Below are positions 45,701-54,488 of a stretch of 64,000 bases of DNA, in pieces. A program made the translations under genes and the position numbers. The number at the start of each line of letters is the position of its first letter. Position 1 is the first letter of the stretch. The notes below the pieces were generated by a model. It was not told the origin of the DNA, ran no database searches, and was given only the letters and a program-made list of their open reading frames with translations. Source of the stretch: Tritrichomonas musculus (Eukaryota > Parabasalia > Tritrichomonadida > Tritrichomonadidae); NCBI GenBank assembly GCA_039105265.1, contig JAPFFF010000024.1, positions 1-64,000 on the forward strand, given 5' to 3'.

Positions 45701-48658
45701 ACCAGGTCGAATATTCCATTTATTAATGACTTTCCCATTAAGATGACCTTTCGCATTATCTCCTGACCAATACCCCTTATTCTCAAGACTTTTATCAGTA
45801 TTCCATTGTAGGTTCCATGTATTGCCAAAACAATGTTCCTTGAAGACAAAGTTTAATTTATCAGGTATTTCATAGTTATCAGGTACTTCATATACCATCT
45901 TATAATATTCGTCCTCTCCTATTGTTTCTTCTGTGATGATAGATGGTTTATAAAAGTAGTGAACATCGCTTTTATGGAGTTTTAATGCATTTTCAGCTTC
46001 AATGATAGAACATTTTATTGCCTTATCTGTTTTTAATGCAGTCGGTTCATATTCATTCATAATACTTAGTTCACCATTTAGATATAAAGTATAAGGGTGA
46101 AAAGGTAGGCTTTTGTCGAATGCTATATAATACCTATCATCTGTTGATGAGTTATCATTGATGGTACAATAATCATTCTCTTTATTGTAGGTAATAACTG
46201 GACAAACTATTTTACCATTTCTGGATGTTATATAGAACTCTTTTATGTACCGACCTCTTTCATCATATATTACATTCTTTCTTAATACTATCTTGAAGAT
46301 AGGCTTATTCGAATTTAAAAAGGCTTGTTTTTGTAAATCGGGTACAAAGATGCCTAATAGGTTGTATGCAACATCATTAATAGTATTAGATAATGAGTAT
46401 ACATCCTTATTAGTAATAACAAATTCAGGTATACCTGATTCTAAAACAAAATTAGGGTCTGTTGTAGGAGTAGAAGGAGTTGATATCTCATTATTCATAA
46501 CCTTGTAATTTACAACTTTTGCATTAAATTCTTGTCTAAATGTTTCTAATAACTCATAATCAATATCAATATCTATCTTATTTCCATCAGGGTCAACAAT
46601 GGCATTATTATTTTCATCATTCTCATCTACTGCTAATGTACGAGCAATAGGAACTGGATCACCACCTGTTAATTTAATCATAATATATTCAAATCCATTA
46701 AAGAGTTTTTCAGCGATTGGACATATTATATACATAACTGCAAGAGCTCCTATTGAAACTGCTGCACCACCCAAGACGAAAGCTATTATTGTAATCCTCA
46801 ACATATGAGGACAATTTTCCCAATATGTTCCTCTACCATCATAATCTTCACCTGTAAAGAATAAATATGTATCATTACCAAACTTCTTAACTCCATTCCA
46901 TAAAGATATAAATGGTCTTTTAATTAACTTCCAGGCGTTTCCCCAGAATACTTCCCATGATGTACATGCTACATTAACTTCTTTATATCCTTTCTCCTTT
47001 AACTCATCAACAGATTTTGTAGTTGGTGTGATTTCCTTAAAACCTTCTAGCATTTCTTCAAAGTCAGGGTCTATTTCACCAACAAAATTTTCTATTTCAC
47101 TATCATAGTTGGTTACTTTAAATACTATATTTTCTTCTTTTATCTCCCCTGTTAATGCGTCTTTTACGTTTCGATACCCTTCAAACACAATGCATTTAAA
47201 ATGAGACCAGAGGAAATAAAATATATTATATAATGTTTTCAGGGTTTGAATAAAGGCGTAGTCGATTGTTTTATAAGTTAATTTAATAGGTATTTTAGCA
47301 AGATATAGATATGTTTTTAATATATTATACGATAAGTCCTTTATCCATCCTATTGTCTTTTTACTGTATAACCAAAACTTGGATACTGTTAATTTGAGTA
47401 CTTCTGGTTCTATTATTTTTGGAATCGTATATTCTTCGAGTTTCTTTAATTCATCAATAGGAGGAATTACATAAACCATATCATTTTGGTTGACTAACTC
47501 TTTTGGTGGTTCAGTTGGAGTAGGTGTAGGCGTAGGAGTTGGCTCAGGTGTAGGTGTAGGAGTTGGCTCAGGTGTAGGGTCTGGAGTTGGCTCAGGTGTT
47601 GGAGTAGGTGGTGGTGTTTCATCTATTTCTATTTTAACCTCATGTATTTCTGGTTCACCAGTTGTTTTATTAATTAGGCACATAGAAGTATTACCACCTG
47701 TTAAGTTCAAGAGAGTCTCATAACTTATGGTTTGATCATTTAATGCATCTATCCATTTAGTAATATTAGCAGCTGTTGTATTTGTTTTCTCAGCAAAGTC
47801 TTTCATGTTATTTATCTTTGTCTCATTGACATCAAAGATAGTTTCATTAGTAGTTTCATTAACTTTTAAATCTACATATTTAATGGGCTCAATCTCAGTA
47901 AAATCAACAGTATTATTTTTTATCCACTTTGCTATATTATCATTACTTGTACTTAACTCTTTTATTATAGTTTCCATGTTTTTAGGTTTTACTGTATCTG
48001 TTCCATAGGTAATTGCTTTGGTAGTTTCATCTACATGTTCGACAATTATTTTTAAGTCCTTTAATATATTCCAATCGATACTTGGAACAATCGCATTATT
48101 AACTTCATCTATATTTTGAATCATTAAATTCATAACATCTAACATACCTTTTTGATTCGCTGTTAATGCTTCTATTAACTTCTTATATGTACTAACATCA
48201 TATTCTTCTTCTATTATATCTTTATCATTTATCTCTCCAGTAAAATATTTTAAGGTAGCTCCGGGTGCAATACCAGAATCTATATCTTCCTTCATTTTGG
48301 TTAAAAAGACTTCTAAATTTTTAGCACTGTTTCTTAATCTTTCATATAGTTTATTGAGACTAGCACAATATTGTATTTTTGTCGTTAGTGTACCATCAGT
48401 ATTCCATGTATATATACCTTTACCTCCCATAATGTAAAGAGCACCAAAGTTTTCGAATCCATTTTTTTCGAAATAATCACCAACCAATTTTTCATCTATC
48501 TCATCTTTATTATATAAGCAACTAAATTTTGGGTAATCATCTGGGTCTCCACCTCTTATGATATCGATGTTGTTTTCATCATTAACACTTATCTCTATGT
48601 CTTTGTCTTTTAGCTTCTCTGCTTCTCCTGATTGCAAAGAATAAACTTTAATTGACAT
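42800..48658 (-). CDS. Giant fibre-like membrane-anchored protein of the Polinton (1,952 aa)
   Basis: The protein is not recognised as a named family. From the N-terminus it has an acidic region with helical segments and many N-x-S/T sites; a proline/threonine/glutamate stalk built of TPEP and TPTP units (about residues 346-382); a basic hydrophobic stretch (about 440-490); one clear membrane segment with a GGAAVSIGALAVMYII core (about 620-645); a long beta-rich region; and a glycine-rich hydrophobic stretch (about 1265-1290). The C-terminus has three related modules of roughly 130 residues joined by helical linkers such as DEIALKSELEEKYRSKNDL and DQIALKSDI. Stalk, coiled linkers and repeated beta modules resemble phage and virus receptor fibres, so a surface or attachment role is inferred. 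The ATG at 48658 (MSIKV) was chosen because the longer frame would run into the divergent gene at 48675. It is the last gene before the element's left end. Confidence 0.8.
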   Translation of the reverse strand: MSIKVYSLQSGEAEKLKDKDIEISVNDENNIDIIRGGDPDDYPKFSCLYNKDEIDEKLVGDYFEKNGFENFGALYIMGGKGIYTWNTDGTLTTKIQYCASLNKLYERLRNSAKNLEVFLTKMKEDIDSGIAPGATLKYFTGEINDKDIIEEEYDVSTYKKLIEALTANQKGMLDVMNLMIQNIDEVNNAIVPSIDWNILKDLKIIVEHVDETTKAITYGTDTVKPKNMETIIKELSTSNDNIAKWIKNNTVDFTEIEPIKYVDLKVNETTNETIFDVNETKINNMKDFAEKTNTTAANITKWIDALNDQTISYETLLNLTGGNTSMCLINKTTGEPEIHEVKIEIDETPPPTPTPEPTPDPTPEPTPTPTPEPTPTPTPTPTEPPKELVNQNDMVYVIPPIDELKKLEEYTIPKIIEPEVLKLTVSKFWLYSKKTIGWIKDLSYNILKTYLYLAKIPIKLTYKTIDYAFIQTLKTLYNIFYFLWSHFKCIVFEGYRNVKDALTGEIKEENIVFKVTNYDSEIENFVGEIDPDFEEMLEGFKEITPTTKSVDELKEKGYKEVNVACTSWEVFWGNAWKLIKRPFISLWNGVKKFGNDTYLFFTGEDYDGRGTYWENCPHMLRITIIAFVLGGAAVSIGALAVMYIICPIAEKLFNGFEYIMIKLTGGDPVPIARTLAVDENDENNNAIVDPDGNKIDIDIDYELLETFRQEFNAKVVNYKVMNNEISTPSTPTTDPNFVLESGIPEFVITNKDVYSLSNTINDVAYNLLGIFVPDLQKQAFLNSNKPIFKIVLRKNVIYDERGRYIKEFYITSRNGKIVCPVITYNKENDYCTINDNSSTDDRYYIAFDKSLPFHPYTLYLNGELSIMNEYEPTALKTDKAIKCSIIEAENALKLHKSDVHYFYKPSIITEETIGEDEYYKMVYEVPDNYEIPDKLNFVFKEHCFGNTWNLQWNTDKSLENKGYWSGDNAKGHLNGKVINKWNIRPGRKTDGCYGSWVTIKKTDLHDKLIQTDEENGLMFSLLKNYKHKISIEMNDGKIHDEDEWNLTYTNYDRSFYGGIDNALHPGYYGAVIYYFEMAPNVMDRTDMFEKIYLDIYVGESSRATRLSFKVDNVIKKTDKWLLDVIPILDTIETISYDWGFCLDVGETRDIKLYLRKDYTDPIDEINWDSSTNAFKYIIDQQFYEITPNPNAATTLYTDYNITSSKIITADNITTMRSDLNMLTNNFDVVSYDVKDITSKVNVLNAEMGETKRITKHLQEDIDQVRIVSNVALAFGVIGTAGSIANVGLTLFRTGFTFTKAGIDATIEGVSQGEQALYHLGDGSNLPPLKIGRSTTTDLTPIIDWCDAEKVVVEYTDETEDISKTITTYRDAIDLCNHFRESLKPAFRLLADKINEVNEEVENNNYIDKNDLVRDDTIDIVGSIVNKEVHLEAEDVITDGTIKARLMVMKVSEFNDIDYEECIITITIAGGTISQYEGSDYFPTCTLNGKTIVIANPQQVRVTGIAIKENSAIRRMSFEVKDIAYTCDIDALNNKVDSLEKISHDNNESIATIMNEYPTVDEVNDVLKEYTLKKDISKYREKNDLIYKESIEVPFENVQDSSGMWEVKIKMGRGTRLVGTITDDDGVVKNFDILFDYDEDVADGSEIYISTEIDGKNYYVNYYENETDDWRFFIESETGYLDTKLILAEKILKQDEIALKSELEEKYRSKNDLKVGNKIILPITNGPYEPEYLNDVYHYTSFIPFQEGAHLVGVTGSTVDYPFDIIFKTDRTENIRDTVAHIMDTSIGLFYWEEATGVLYNYAGTYPIRVTLAEFGEEDQIALKSDITSLLDDLYWRIFYSGFHKSYYEDIPELCWYSYDTSSKKLIVYVEYASSYMEMLFIFKDSNDKKHYVRVNYSEGFAVLDEIYGEDILRASNRKRDFEYEFYPIDFQLKGSGNIPFTEYYLKQVKATP

Positions 48659-48674
48659 TTTAGGATATAATAAA
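48659..48674. promoter_or_regulatory. 16-bp divergent start region
   Basis: Only 16 bases (TTAGGATATAATAAAA) separate the start codons of the minus-strand giant gene and the plus-strand 246-aa gene. Any promoters for these two genes must overlap each other's coding sequence, or the leaders must be extremely short. No TATA or TCAYTW box could be assigned with confidence. Confidence 0.45.
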
Positions 48675-49415
48675 ATGTTAGTATCAGTACAAAGCACAAA
48701 TGCTGATGAATATAATAAGGTATCAGTTAATTTAGATATACCTTGGAAGTGTAAATATGTCAAGTATTATGTATCTTCATTAAGTACCTTGAGTAATATT
48801 CTGTTAACCAATGATGAAGATTATATTGAGATGTCAAGTGATTCAACACCTATTAAAGCCTATTTTCGAACTCCTAAATTTTCTTATACAATCAAAGAAT
48901 TACAATCGGTATTAAATTTAATGTCTTGGTTTCAATGGGAGTATAAACAAGAAACAAGAACATTTCAATTAAAAACCACAATGAAGACTACCATTACGTC
49001 TTTAACTCATCGAGCCGCATTAGTAACTGGTCTTTATAATACTCCAATGCCTTTAGAGTTACCTGCTAATACAACCTATATAATAAAAGATATACCAATA
49101 TTAAATCATACTAAGTTGTATCTAGTATCATTACAAGGTAATGCCATATACTCGAATATAGGTGAACAACAATATACACCTTCAGTTATTGGTACAATAA
49201 ATACCTTCACTGTAGATAAGAAACCATTTATATATGATTTCGAGACTGAGGGTAAGCCTTTAAAAATAAAAACATTTACAGATTCATTAAAATACTTAGA
49301 ATTAAGTTTAGTAGATTTTCAATACCAGCCGATATTGTTAAAAAGTCCTTTGTTCATAACTATCAAAATTAAACCATCTAACTCGACTGATATCAATGAT
49401 GTTATAACTAAGTAA
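48675..49415 (+). CDS. Unknown Polinton protein, 246 aa, beta-rich
   Basis: The family is not recognised. The start ATG at 48675 follows an A-rich run and gives MLVSVQSTNADEYNK. The protein has no signal peptide or membrane segment. It is rich in alternating hydrophobic and polar residues (for example KLYLVSLQGNAIYSN and PLFITIKIKP), which suggests beta strands, and a small virion or accessory protein is possible. It is one of three plus-strand genes in the element. It is divergent from the giant fibre-like gene and converges with the polymerase gene, their stop codons overlapping so that the two genes share 8 bp (49408-49415). Co-location with the fibre-like gene may mean that the two products work together, but nothing in the sequence proves it. 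Confidence 0.75.
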   Translation: MLVSVQSTNADEYNKVSVNLDIPWKCKYVKYYVSSLSTLSNILLTNDEDYIEMSSDSTPIKAYFRTPKFSYTIKELQSVLNLMSWFQWEYKQETRTFQLKTTMKTTITSLTHRAALVTGLYNTPMPLELPANTTYIIKDIPILNHTKLYLVSLQGNAIYSNIGEQQYTPSVIGTINTFTVDKKPFIYDFETEGKPLKIKTFTDSLKYLELSLVDFQYQPILLKSPLFITIKIKPSNSTDINDVITK

Positions 49416-52400
49416 ACCTAAGAGTACGTGCAAATTTAGGTAAGTTGGTTTGTTGAAATGTCTTTGACTTCCTGAATGCATTCGAACCATCCAACAAATC
49501 AAATGTCATACTTTCTCCTTTGTACATCCTTTCATAGAGTTCTTCAATTGTGATATCCATCTTTTTGCACTTGTTGAGAATAACTTGTTTTGGAATTCCT
49601 TTGAGTCTAATATGATATCCTTCATTTCCTTGTTCATCAACCAAGATATCGAGGTAGCTCTTTTTACCAAGTGCAATGAGTTTTCTTGAGTGTATTTCCC
49701 CTTGACTACCTTCGAACTCATCAAAGTCATTATGAAACTGACACATATTTTTTCCAATAAGAGGTTGATGATACTTGAACTGGAATAAGTCAGCTATCCT
49801 TGGTACATCTTTTTCAAGTACATGCATACTATCAGTATCTTGATAAAAGATAGGTATACCTGCTTGCTCAGCTGTAGCCATAACCCTGTTCATTAAGTGC
49901 TTACTCCAAGAGAGAACGCTTGCACCAAATTGAGGTAGGTTGAAATGGTCATTAATTGGTTTCAACTTCTTGACATAGCACTTATCAATATTAGCATCTT
50001 CAACAACCTCCTTGATAAAGTTGTAGTTCCTCCAGAGGTACTTGTATAGTTGGCTTTTTGGTACTGTCTTGGTTTCAGTCTTTGTTGCTTTCAATATTGA
50101 CTTGCCATATATGGAGTTGAGGAGGAGCTTTATTGTTTGTTCAAGAGGGTTCTTTTGCTTTTTATAACTTGCCCTGAGATTAAAGAGCTTCTCAATGAAC
50201 TCATTGATTTTCTTGTTAAATCCTTCATCAAAGTAATAGCCACGTATTAACTCATATTCAACATCATAAAATTCGAACAAGTCCATGAGACCTACTTTAT
50301 CGATATAATAATGGTCAACAAGGAAATTGCCGAATATTTTACTACCTGCTTCATTCCTTGTAAATACTTGTCCAAATTTATATGGCTCTTTTGATTTACA
50401 TTCGAGTTTCTTGATGTTGACTTCGATAAAGAATGTATCATATTGCATAAGTTGTTCATGTGTTGTACCTTGTGGTATTACTTTAGGTCTTCCTAATGGT
50501 ATACCATCCATAACATACATTGCAGATGGATATAAGCTAACTGCATCAAAGTCTTGTATCTTTCCTTCGATGTATTGCTTTTCATTACCTGCTGTCATTG
50601 TTCTTCCACCAGAGACACATCGTTGTATGAAGTCTTGACACTTACCTGATAGTTCATAACATCCATCAAAGCAACCATATTTCTTGGCAAAGCAGTATCC
50701 AATAGCACTTATAGATATAAAATCATGAACACCATACATATCTGTCTTTGTTTCTTTAAAGACTGCTTTCAGGTCTTCATTAAATTTTTCCATTCCCTTC
50801 ATCAAAACAATACAGTCCTTGAAACAATAGAAGATGGCATATTTAATGATGTCGATTTTGCCATCATTATAACAATTTGCAATTTTTGCATTTTCAATAA
50901 TCTGCTTGCAGTTTGCATCAAGTTGTGCTTTCGATAACTTATCTGCATTTTCATCGATGTATTGCTGTTGGAACTCAGTAGCATCAACAATTCTTCTTTG
51001 TATGTTCTCTTGTGTATATAGCTTATATGCCATGACTTCCTTGTGAACATTGAGGTTGAACATTGTAGCAAATTTATTTAATGCTTGAGGTATTATACTA
51101 TATGAGTTCCTGAATGTTAATCTCTTTTTGACTTTCCTTGTACCTTCTTCGAATAATGTCATGATGATTTGCAACACAGTTCCACTTCGTTCTGTTATCT
51201 GTGTATCCCATCCAGGTGTGTTAATGAAAAAACATGCATCATACTTGAGGTTGTGAAAATATGTTAATGAGCCACTCCATAAATAATTCAAGAGCTTCTG
51301 TCCACAATCTTCACCTTGAATAGATATTTTATGTATGTTGGCTTTATCTCGAAAGATCGTACAATTGAGATATGGTATATGTGGACTGACTGTAGAGTTT
51401 GTTTCGAAGTCGCTATAATAAATCCTTGACCATGTATTTTGTTTCTTTTTATTATTTTCAATGAGTCTTGTACATTGTTCTGCATTATATTCGAGACTTA
51501 CATAGTCATTAACATGTTCATATTCAGTTGTGTTGATAATATCCATTTCGCATGCTTTGATTTCTTCAAATAGATGTAACTCAAACATCTTTTGGAAAAA
51601 GGTTATTGGTTTGATTCCTTCAGCATTATAGTCTTTGACAGTCTTTCTGTTACTATGTAATCTTTCTATCTTACATCTTTTTTCAAAAGGCATATATGCA
51701 AATGTTCTATCAAGTTCTTCATAGTGTCGAAGATAGAATAATGTACAAGGTATGTTCTTATTGAGCATATAATGGTCTTTGAACAATATCAGGTTAACTT
51801 CTCTTTGAAAATCAACAGACCATTTTTTCTTTCTGGTGTTGATTCTTGTTTCATACTTGTATTTATCAGGTTGTTCAACAATTCTAATGATACTAAAATT
51901 GCACTTGAACTTTTTAGCTACTTCTTCTATCTTGTTATTGGGTATGGTTCTTGTTTGAACAAAAAATCGTAAGTCATCTATTTCATCATCAGTGAACACA
52001 CCGGATTGTATACAAGCATATACAAAACAATTATCTCTGTAGTTCTCTTTCCTTACCTCATGAAAGATTTGGTATGTAGATAAGTCTATAGGTGATAGAT
52101 TGATGTATGGGAAAAAACTACCTTCTGGTGTATTTCGATAGTCTTCATCAATTTCGACTTCATCATCATAGAATTCATGAGTATCCATATCTTGCATCTT
52201 GGTTCTAAAATGAACACCATCATTTGTTTTGTTCATGTCAATAAATTGTACCTCATATCGAACTGGAATGAACATGTTTGAGATATATGGATTAGTGTCT
52301 GACTGGTCTTCACTTAAATCAAGTTCTCCTGTTATATGACCTAATGTACTTTCGAAGTTGTGCTTATCACTGAGTGTGAAGTACTTATAAGTTCCATCAA

Positions 52401-52692
52401 GTGCAATTGCTTTAACAATAGGTCTTCCAACATTTTTCTTTTTATGTATCTGTCGTAGTGCTTCCGTAAATGCATACCTCTTATATTCATCTTGATTGAT
52501 GTCTGTAGCAAAACCAATACCTTGTCCTGCAGGAATCATGAGCTTCCTCATTTCTTCTTTAAATTTATCTTTCTTTTGGTATTGTTTTGCACGTCGATTA
52601 TATTCACGACGAAACTGTGATTTTGTATCAGCATAGACATCTCCAATAGCATCTAAAAAATTATCTTCAATGTCCTTGTTCATGTTTAACAT
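49408..52692 (-). CDS. polB: Protein-primed family B DNA polymerase of the Polinton
   Basis: The 1,094-aa length is normal for Polinton pPolB. It replicates the element using a protein primer. The 3'-5' exonuclease motifs are Exo I DFET (428-431), Exo II FHNLKYDACF (479-488) and Exo III in YAIFYCFKD (about 618-626). The polymerase motifs are A DFDAVSLYPS (714-723), B with K855 and NSIYGK (859-864) and C YQDTDS (950-955). The N-terminal 400 residues include DNCFVYACIQSGV (about 220-232), a cysteine-containing segment seen before the exonuclease in this polymerase group, which might be OTU-like. The ATG at 52692 has a TCACTT box only about 13-15 bp upstream; a second ATG lies three codons in. 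The gene converges with the 246-aa gene and lies downstream of the proline-rich coiled-coil frames. Confidence 0.97.
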   Translation of the reverse strand: MLNMNKDIEDNFLDAIGDVYADTKSQFRREYNRRAKQYQKKDKFKEEMRKLMIPAGQGIGFATDINQDEYKRYAFTEALRQIHKKKNVGRPIVKAIALDGTYKYFTLSDKHNFESTLGHITGELDLSEDQSDTNPYISNMFIPVRYEVQFIDMNKTNDGVHFRTKMQDMDTHEFYDDEVEIDEDYRNTPEGSFFPYINLSPIDLSTYQIFHEVRKENYRDNCFVYACIQSGVFTDDEIDDLRFFVQTRTIPNNKIEEVAKKFKCNFSIIRIVEQPDKYKYETRINTRKKKWSVDFQREVNLILFKDHYMLNKNIPCTLFYLRHYEELDRTFAYMPFEKRCKIERLHSNRKTVKDYNAEGIKPITFFQKMFELHLFEEIKACEMDIINTTEYEHVNDYVSLEYNAEQCTRLIENNKKKQNTWSRIYYSDFETNSTVSPHIPYLNCTIFRDKANIHKISIQGEDCGQKLLNYLWSGSLTYFHNLKYDACFFINTPGWDTQITERSGTVLQIIMTLFEEGTRKVKKRLTFRNSYSIIPQALNKFATMFNLNVHKEVMAYKLYTQENIQRRIVDATEFQQQYIDENADKLSKAQLDANCKQIIENAKIANCYNDGKIDIIKYAIFYCFKDCIVLMKGMEKFNEDLKAVFKETKTDMYGVHDFISISAIGYCFAKKYGCFDGCYELSGKCQDFIQRCVSGGRTMTAGNEKQYIEGKIQDFDAVSLYPSAMYVMDGIPLGRPKVIPQGTTHEQLMQYDTFFIEVNIKKLECKSKEPYKFGQVFTRNEAGSKIFGNFLVDHYYIDKVGLMDLFEFYDVEYELIRGYYFDEGFNKKINEFIEKLFNLRASYKKQKNPLEQTIKLLLNSIYGKSILKATKTETKTVPKSQLYKYLWRNYNFIKEVVEDANIDKCYVKKLKPINDHFNLPQFGASVLSWSKHLMNRVMATAEQAGIPIFYQDTDSMHVLEKDVPRIADLFQFKYHQPLIGKNMCQFHNDFDEFEGSQGEIHSRKLIALGKKSYLDILVDEQGNEGYHIRLKGIPKQVILNKCKKMDITIEELYERMYKGESMTFDLLDGSNAFRKSKTFQQTNLPKFARTLRFT

Positions 52693-52766
52693 AAAATAAA
52701 AGTGAAACGATGAAAATAAAAAACAAAGAAAAAGTTAAAAAATTAATTTTTTAGTTATGACCTATC

Positions 52767-53966
52767 TTATTGAGGGTAATCATTATCATCAATGACATTA
52801 TCATCGAGATATGGAAAATGATATTGGAACTCATTTCCTTTCAACTTCGAGTCATTTTTCCGTTCAATATCGTTCTTCTCCAATGATTCACCAAATTGCC
52901 TGATGTAATTCAACACTTGTTTCGGTGATTGCTTCTTTCCTTTTCTCTCGAAGCTGCATGCGGTGTCCAACTTCTCTTTCTCTTCTGGTGATAAGTATGG
53001 TCGAAGACGATAAATGCAATTGGACAACTTCCATCCATAGGTCTTGAACATGTTTAACAGCTCTGGTGCTTTTTTCTTATCATTTGATTCAATAGTGTCC
53101 AACATGTTTCGAAGATAATCAACTTCTACCATCATCAATTTCGATCTTGCCAACTTTTCAGCAAATGAATCAACTGTTGGAGGACCAGCTTGTTGAGCAT
53201 TTTTGAGATTTGACACGTCAATCTTTAGATCGTGAATCTTGTTAATGTACTTCGCCACCTTTTTTGGACGAAGTTCCAATTTCATCAGCTCGAGTGCGTA
53301 TTCGTCGGTATTATCAATGTCTTTCCTGAGTTCTTCAGCATTGTGATTGATGTCTTCAATGTGAAATTCTACACCAGTCATTCGCTCCTCCAACCTCGTT
53401 AATCGGTCTTTCAAGTTTTCATTTTCTTCTATTAATCGTTCCATTTCTTCTCGAAAGTTGAATGAGCTAACATTATCCTCCTTATATCCACTATTGGATT
53501 TCATTTCATGATTACTTTTCGGTGGCTTATATTGTTCTCTGTGAACTGGTTCTTGTTCTTGTTCAACTTCTTCTTCTTCTTCTCCTTCTATCTTTGTTTC
53601 TTCTTTTGGATTTGAACCGAATTTTTGTTTCTCAGTAAATGCAGATGGTCTAGCGAGAACACTTGGACGTGGAGGAGGAACTTGTTGCTTAGATGGAGAT
53701 GGAGGAACTTGTTGCTTAGATGGAGGTGGAGGAGGTGGAGGAACTTGTTGCATAGAAGGAGGTGGAGGAACTTTAATTATATTATATGAGCGAGGTGGTG
53801 GAAAGAATTTATTTGAAATTGGAACATATGAATTCTTCCTTCTTGCATCATCTTCTTGCTTCAATCTTGCTAATGCTTCTTCTTCTTGCTTCTTTAATTT
53901 AGCTGCTGCTTCTTCTTGCTTCTTCTTCAATCTAGCTGCTTCTTCTTCTTCTTGCTTCTTCTTCAA
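52767..53966 (-). CDS. Proline-rich coiled-coil protein region of the Polinton
   Basis: The open frame encodes about 399 residues. A K/E/Q/A-rich helical segment of the type KKQEEEAARLKK comes first, then a polyproline region with repeated PPPSKQQVPP (about residues 52-105), an acidic patch (EEEEEVEQEQE), a clear leucine-heptad coiled coil (about 175-225, ERLIEENENLKDRLTRLEER), and a charged C-terminal domain with CIYRLRPYLSPEEKEKLD. No known family is recognised. A scaffold or structural role would fit, and the C-terminal part may be globular. The start is not assigned; the coordinates are those of the open frame. The neighbouring frame at 53968-54270 has similar composition. The CTT-rich DNA coding for the helical repeats is low complexity. 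Confidence 0.6.
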   Translation of the reverse strand: MKKKQEEEEAARLKKKQEEAAAKLKKQEEEALARLKQEDDARRKNSYVPISNKFFPPPRSYNIIKVPPPPSMQQVPPPPPPPSKQQVPPSPSKQQVPPPRPSVLARPSAFTEKQKFGSNPKEETKIEGEEEEEVEQEQEPVHREQYKPPKSNHEMKSNSGYKEDNVSSFNFREEMERLIEENENLKDRLTRLEERMTGVEFHIEDINHNAEELRKDIDNTDEYALELMKLELRPKKVAKYINKIHDLKIDVSNLKNAQQAGPPTVDSFAEKLARSKLMMVEVDYLRNMLDTIESNDKKKAPELLNMFKTYGWKLSNCIYRLRPYLSPEEKEKLDTACSFERKGKKQSPKQVLNYIRQFGESLEKNDIERKNDSKLKGNEFQYHFPYLDDNVIDDNDYPQ

Positions 53967-53967
53967 T

Positions 53968-54270
53968 CTAGCTGCTTCTTCTTCTTGCTGCTTCTTTCAA
54001 TCTAGCTGCTTCTTCTTCTTGCTGCTTCTTTAATTTAGCTGCTGCTTCTTCTTGCTGCTTCATGATGAGCTGTCGCATGGATTCGAGTTCTTCTGGGGAC
54101 ATGTTCTTGAACCAATCTACTGTGGGTGCAGCTGATGGTGCAGCTGATGGTGCAGCTGATGGTGTAGCTGATGGTGCAGCTGATGGTTGATCTGATGGTG
54201 CAGCTGATGGTTGATCTGATAGTGCAACTTGATCGACCCAATTGCTCGATTGAGTCAAATAGACTAACAT
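53968..54270 (-). CDS. PSAAP-repeat and coiled-coil frame of the Polinton
   Basis: This frame of about 100 residues has a tract of PSAAPSAAP and SDQPSAAP repeats (about residues 20-50), followed by VDWFKNMSPEELESMRQLI and a K/E/Q/A-rich coiled coil. The repeats come from a 12-15 bp GCTGATGGTGCA unit at about 54125-54220. The function is unknown. Its composition links it to the adjacent proline-rich coiled-coil frame. This part of the element may account for the one break I would allow for. Confidence 0.45.
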   Translation of the reverse strand: MLVYLTQSSNWVDQVALSDQPSAAPSDQPSAAPSATPSAAPSAAPSAAPTVDWFKNMSPEELESMRQLIMKQQEEAAAKLKKQQEEEAARLKEAARRRSS

Positions 54271-54298
54271 CGCTGTCTGAGCTGTAGTTGTATGACAT

Positions 54299-54488
54299 AC
54301 AAGTATAAAAATGATCTATTTTCTAGATGATATCACTAAATTTTAAATCTTGTAGAAAAACTCGAAGGTGGATATTTTTCTTTGAAAAAGTTAAATTCAC
54401 TATAAAAATTCAAAAATTGAATTAAAAAAAATAAAATATATTGAAATTTAAAAAAAATATATTTATTAATATCACTATTATTTTATTA
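54299..54488. other. AT-rich intergenic region between divergent frames
   Basis: This 190-bp spacer separates minus-strand genes from the plus-strand gene at 54489. Its right part is nearly all A/T. TCACTATTATTTTATT ends just before the ATG at 54489 and resembles the TCAYTW initiator described for trichomonad genes. Confidence 0.4.

Noticed and set aside
43839-48008. Six short plus-strand frames opposite the giant gene
   Set aside because: They are antisense shadows of an uninterrupted 1,952-codon frame with consistent protein features.
48659-48763. N-terminal extension of the giant protein to 48763
   Set aside because: It would overlap the divergent gene at 48675; MSIKV at 48658 is a good ATG start.
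49506-51972. Short frames on both strands within the polymerase gene
   Set aside because: All lie inside a polymerase frame with every catalytic motif in order.
54441-54488. N-terminal extension of the 141-aa gene to 54441
   Set aside because: It begins at TTG and encodes an AT-rich, isoleucine-rich leader; the double ATG at 54489 is preferred.
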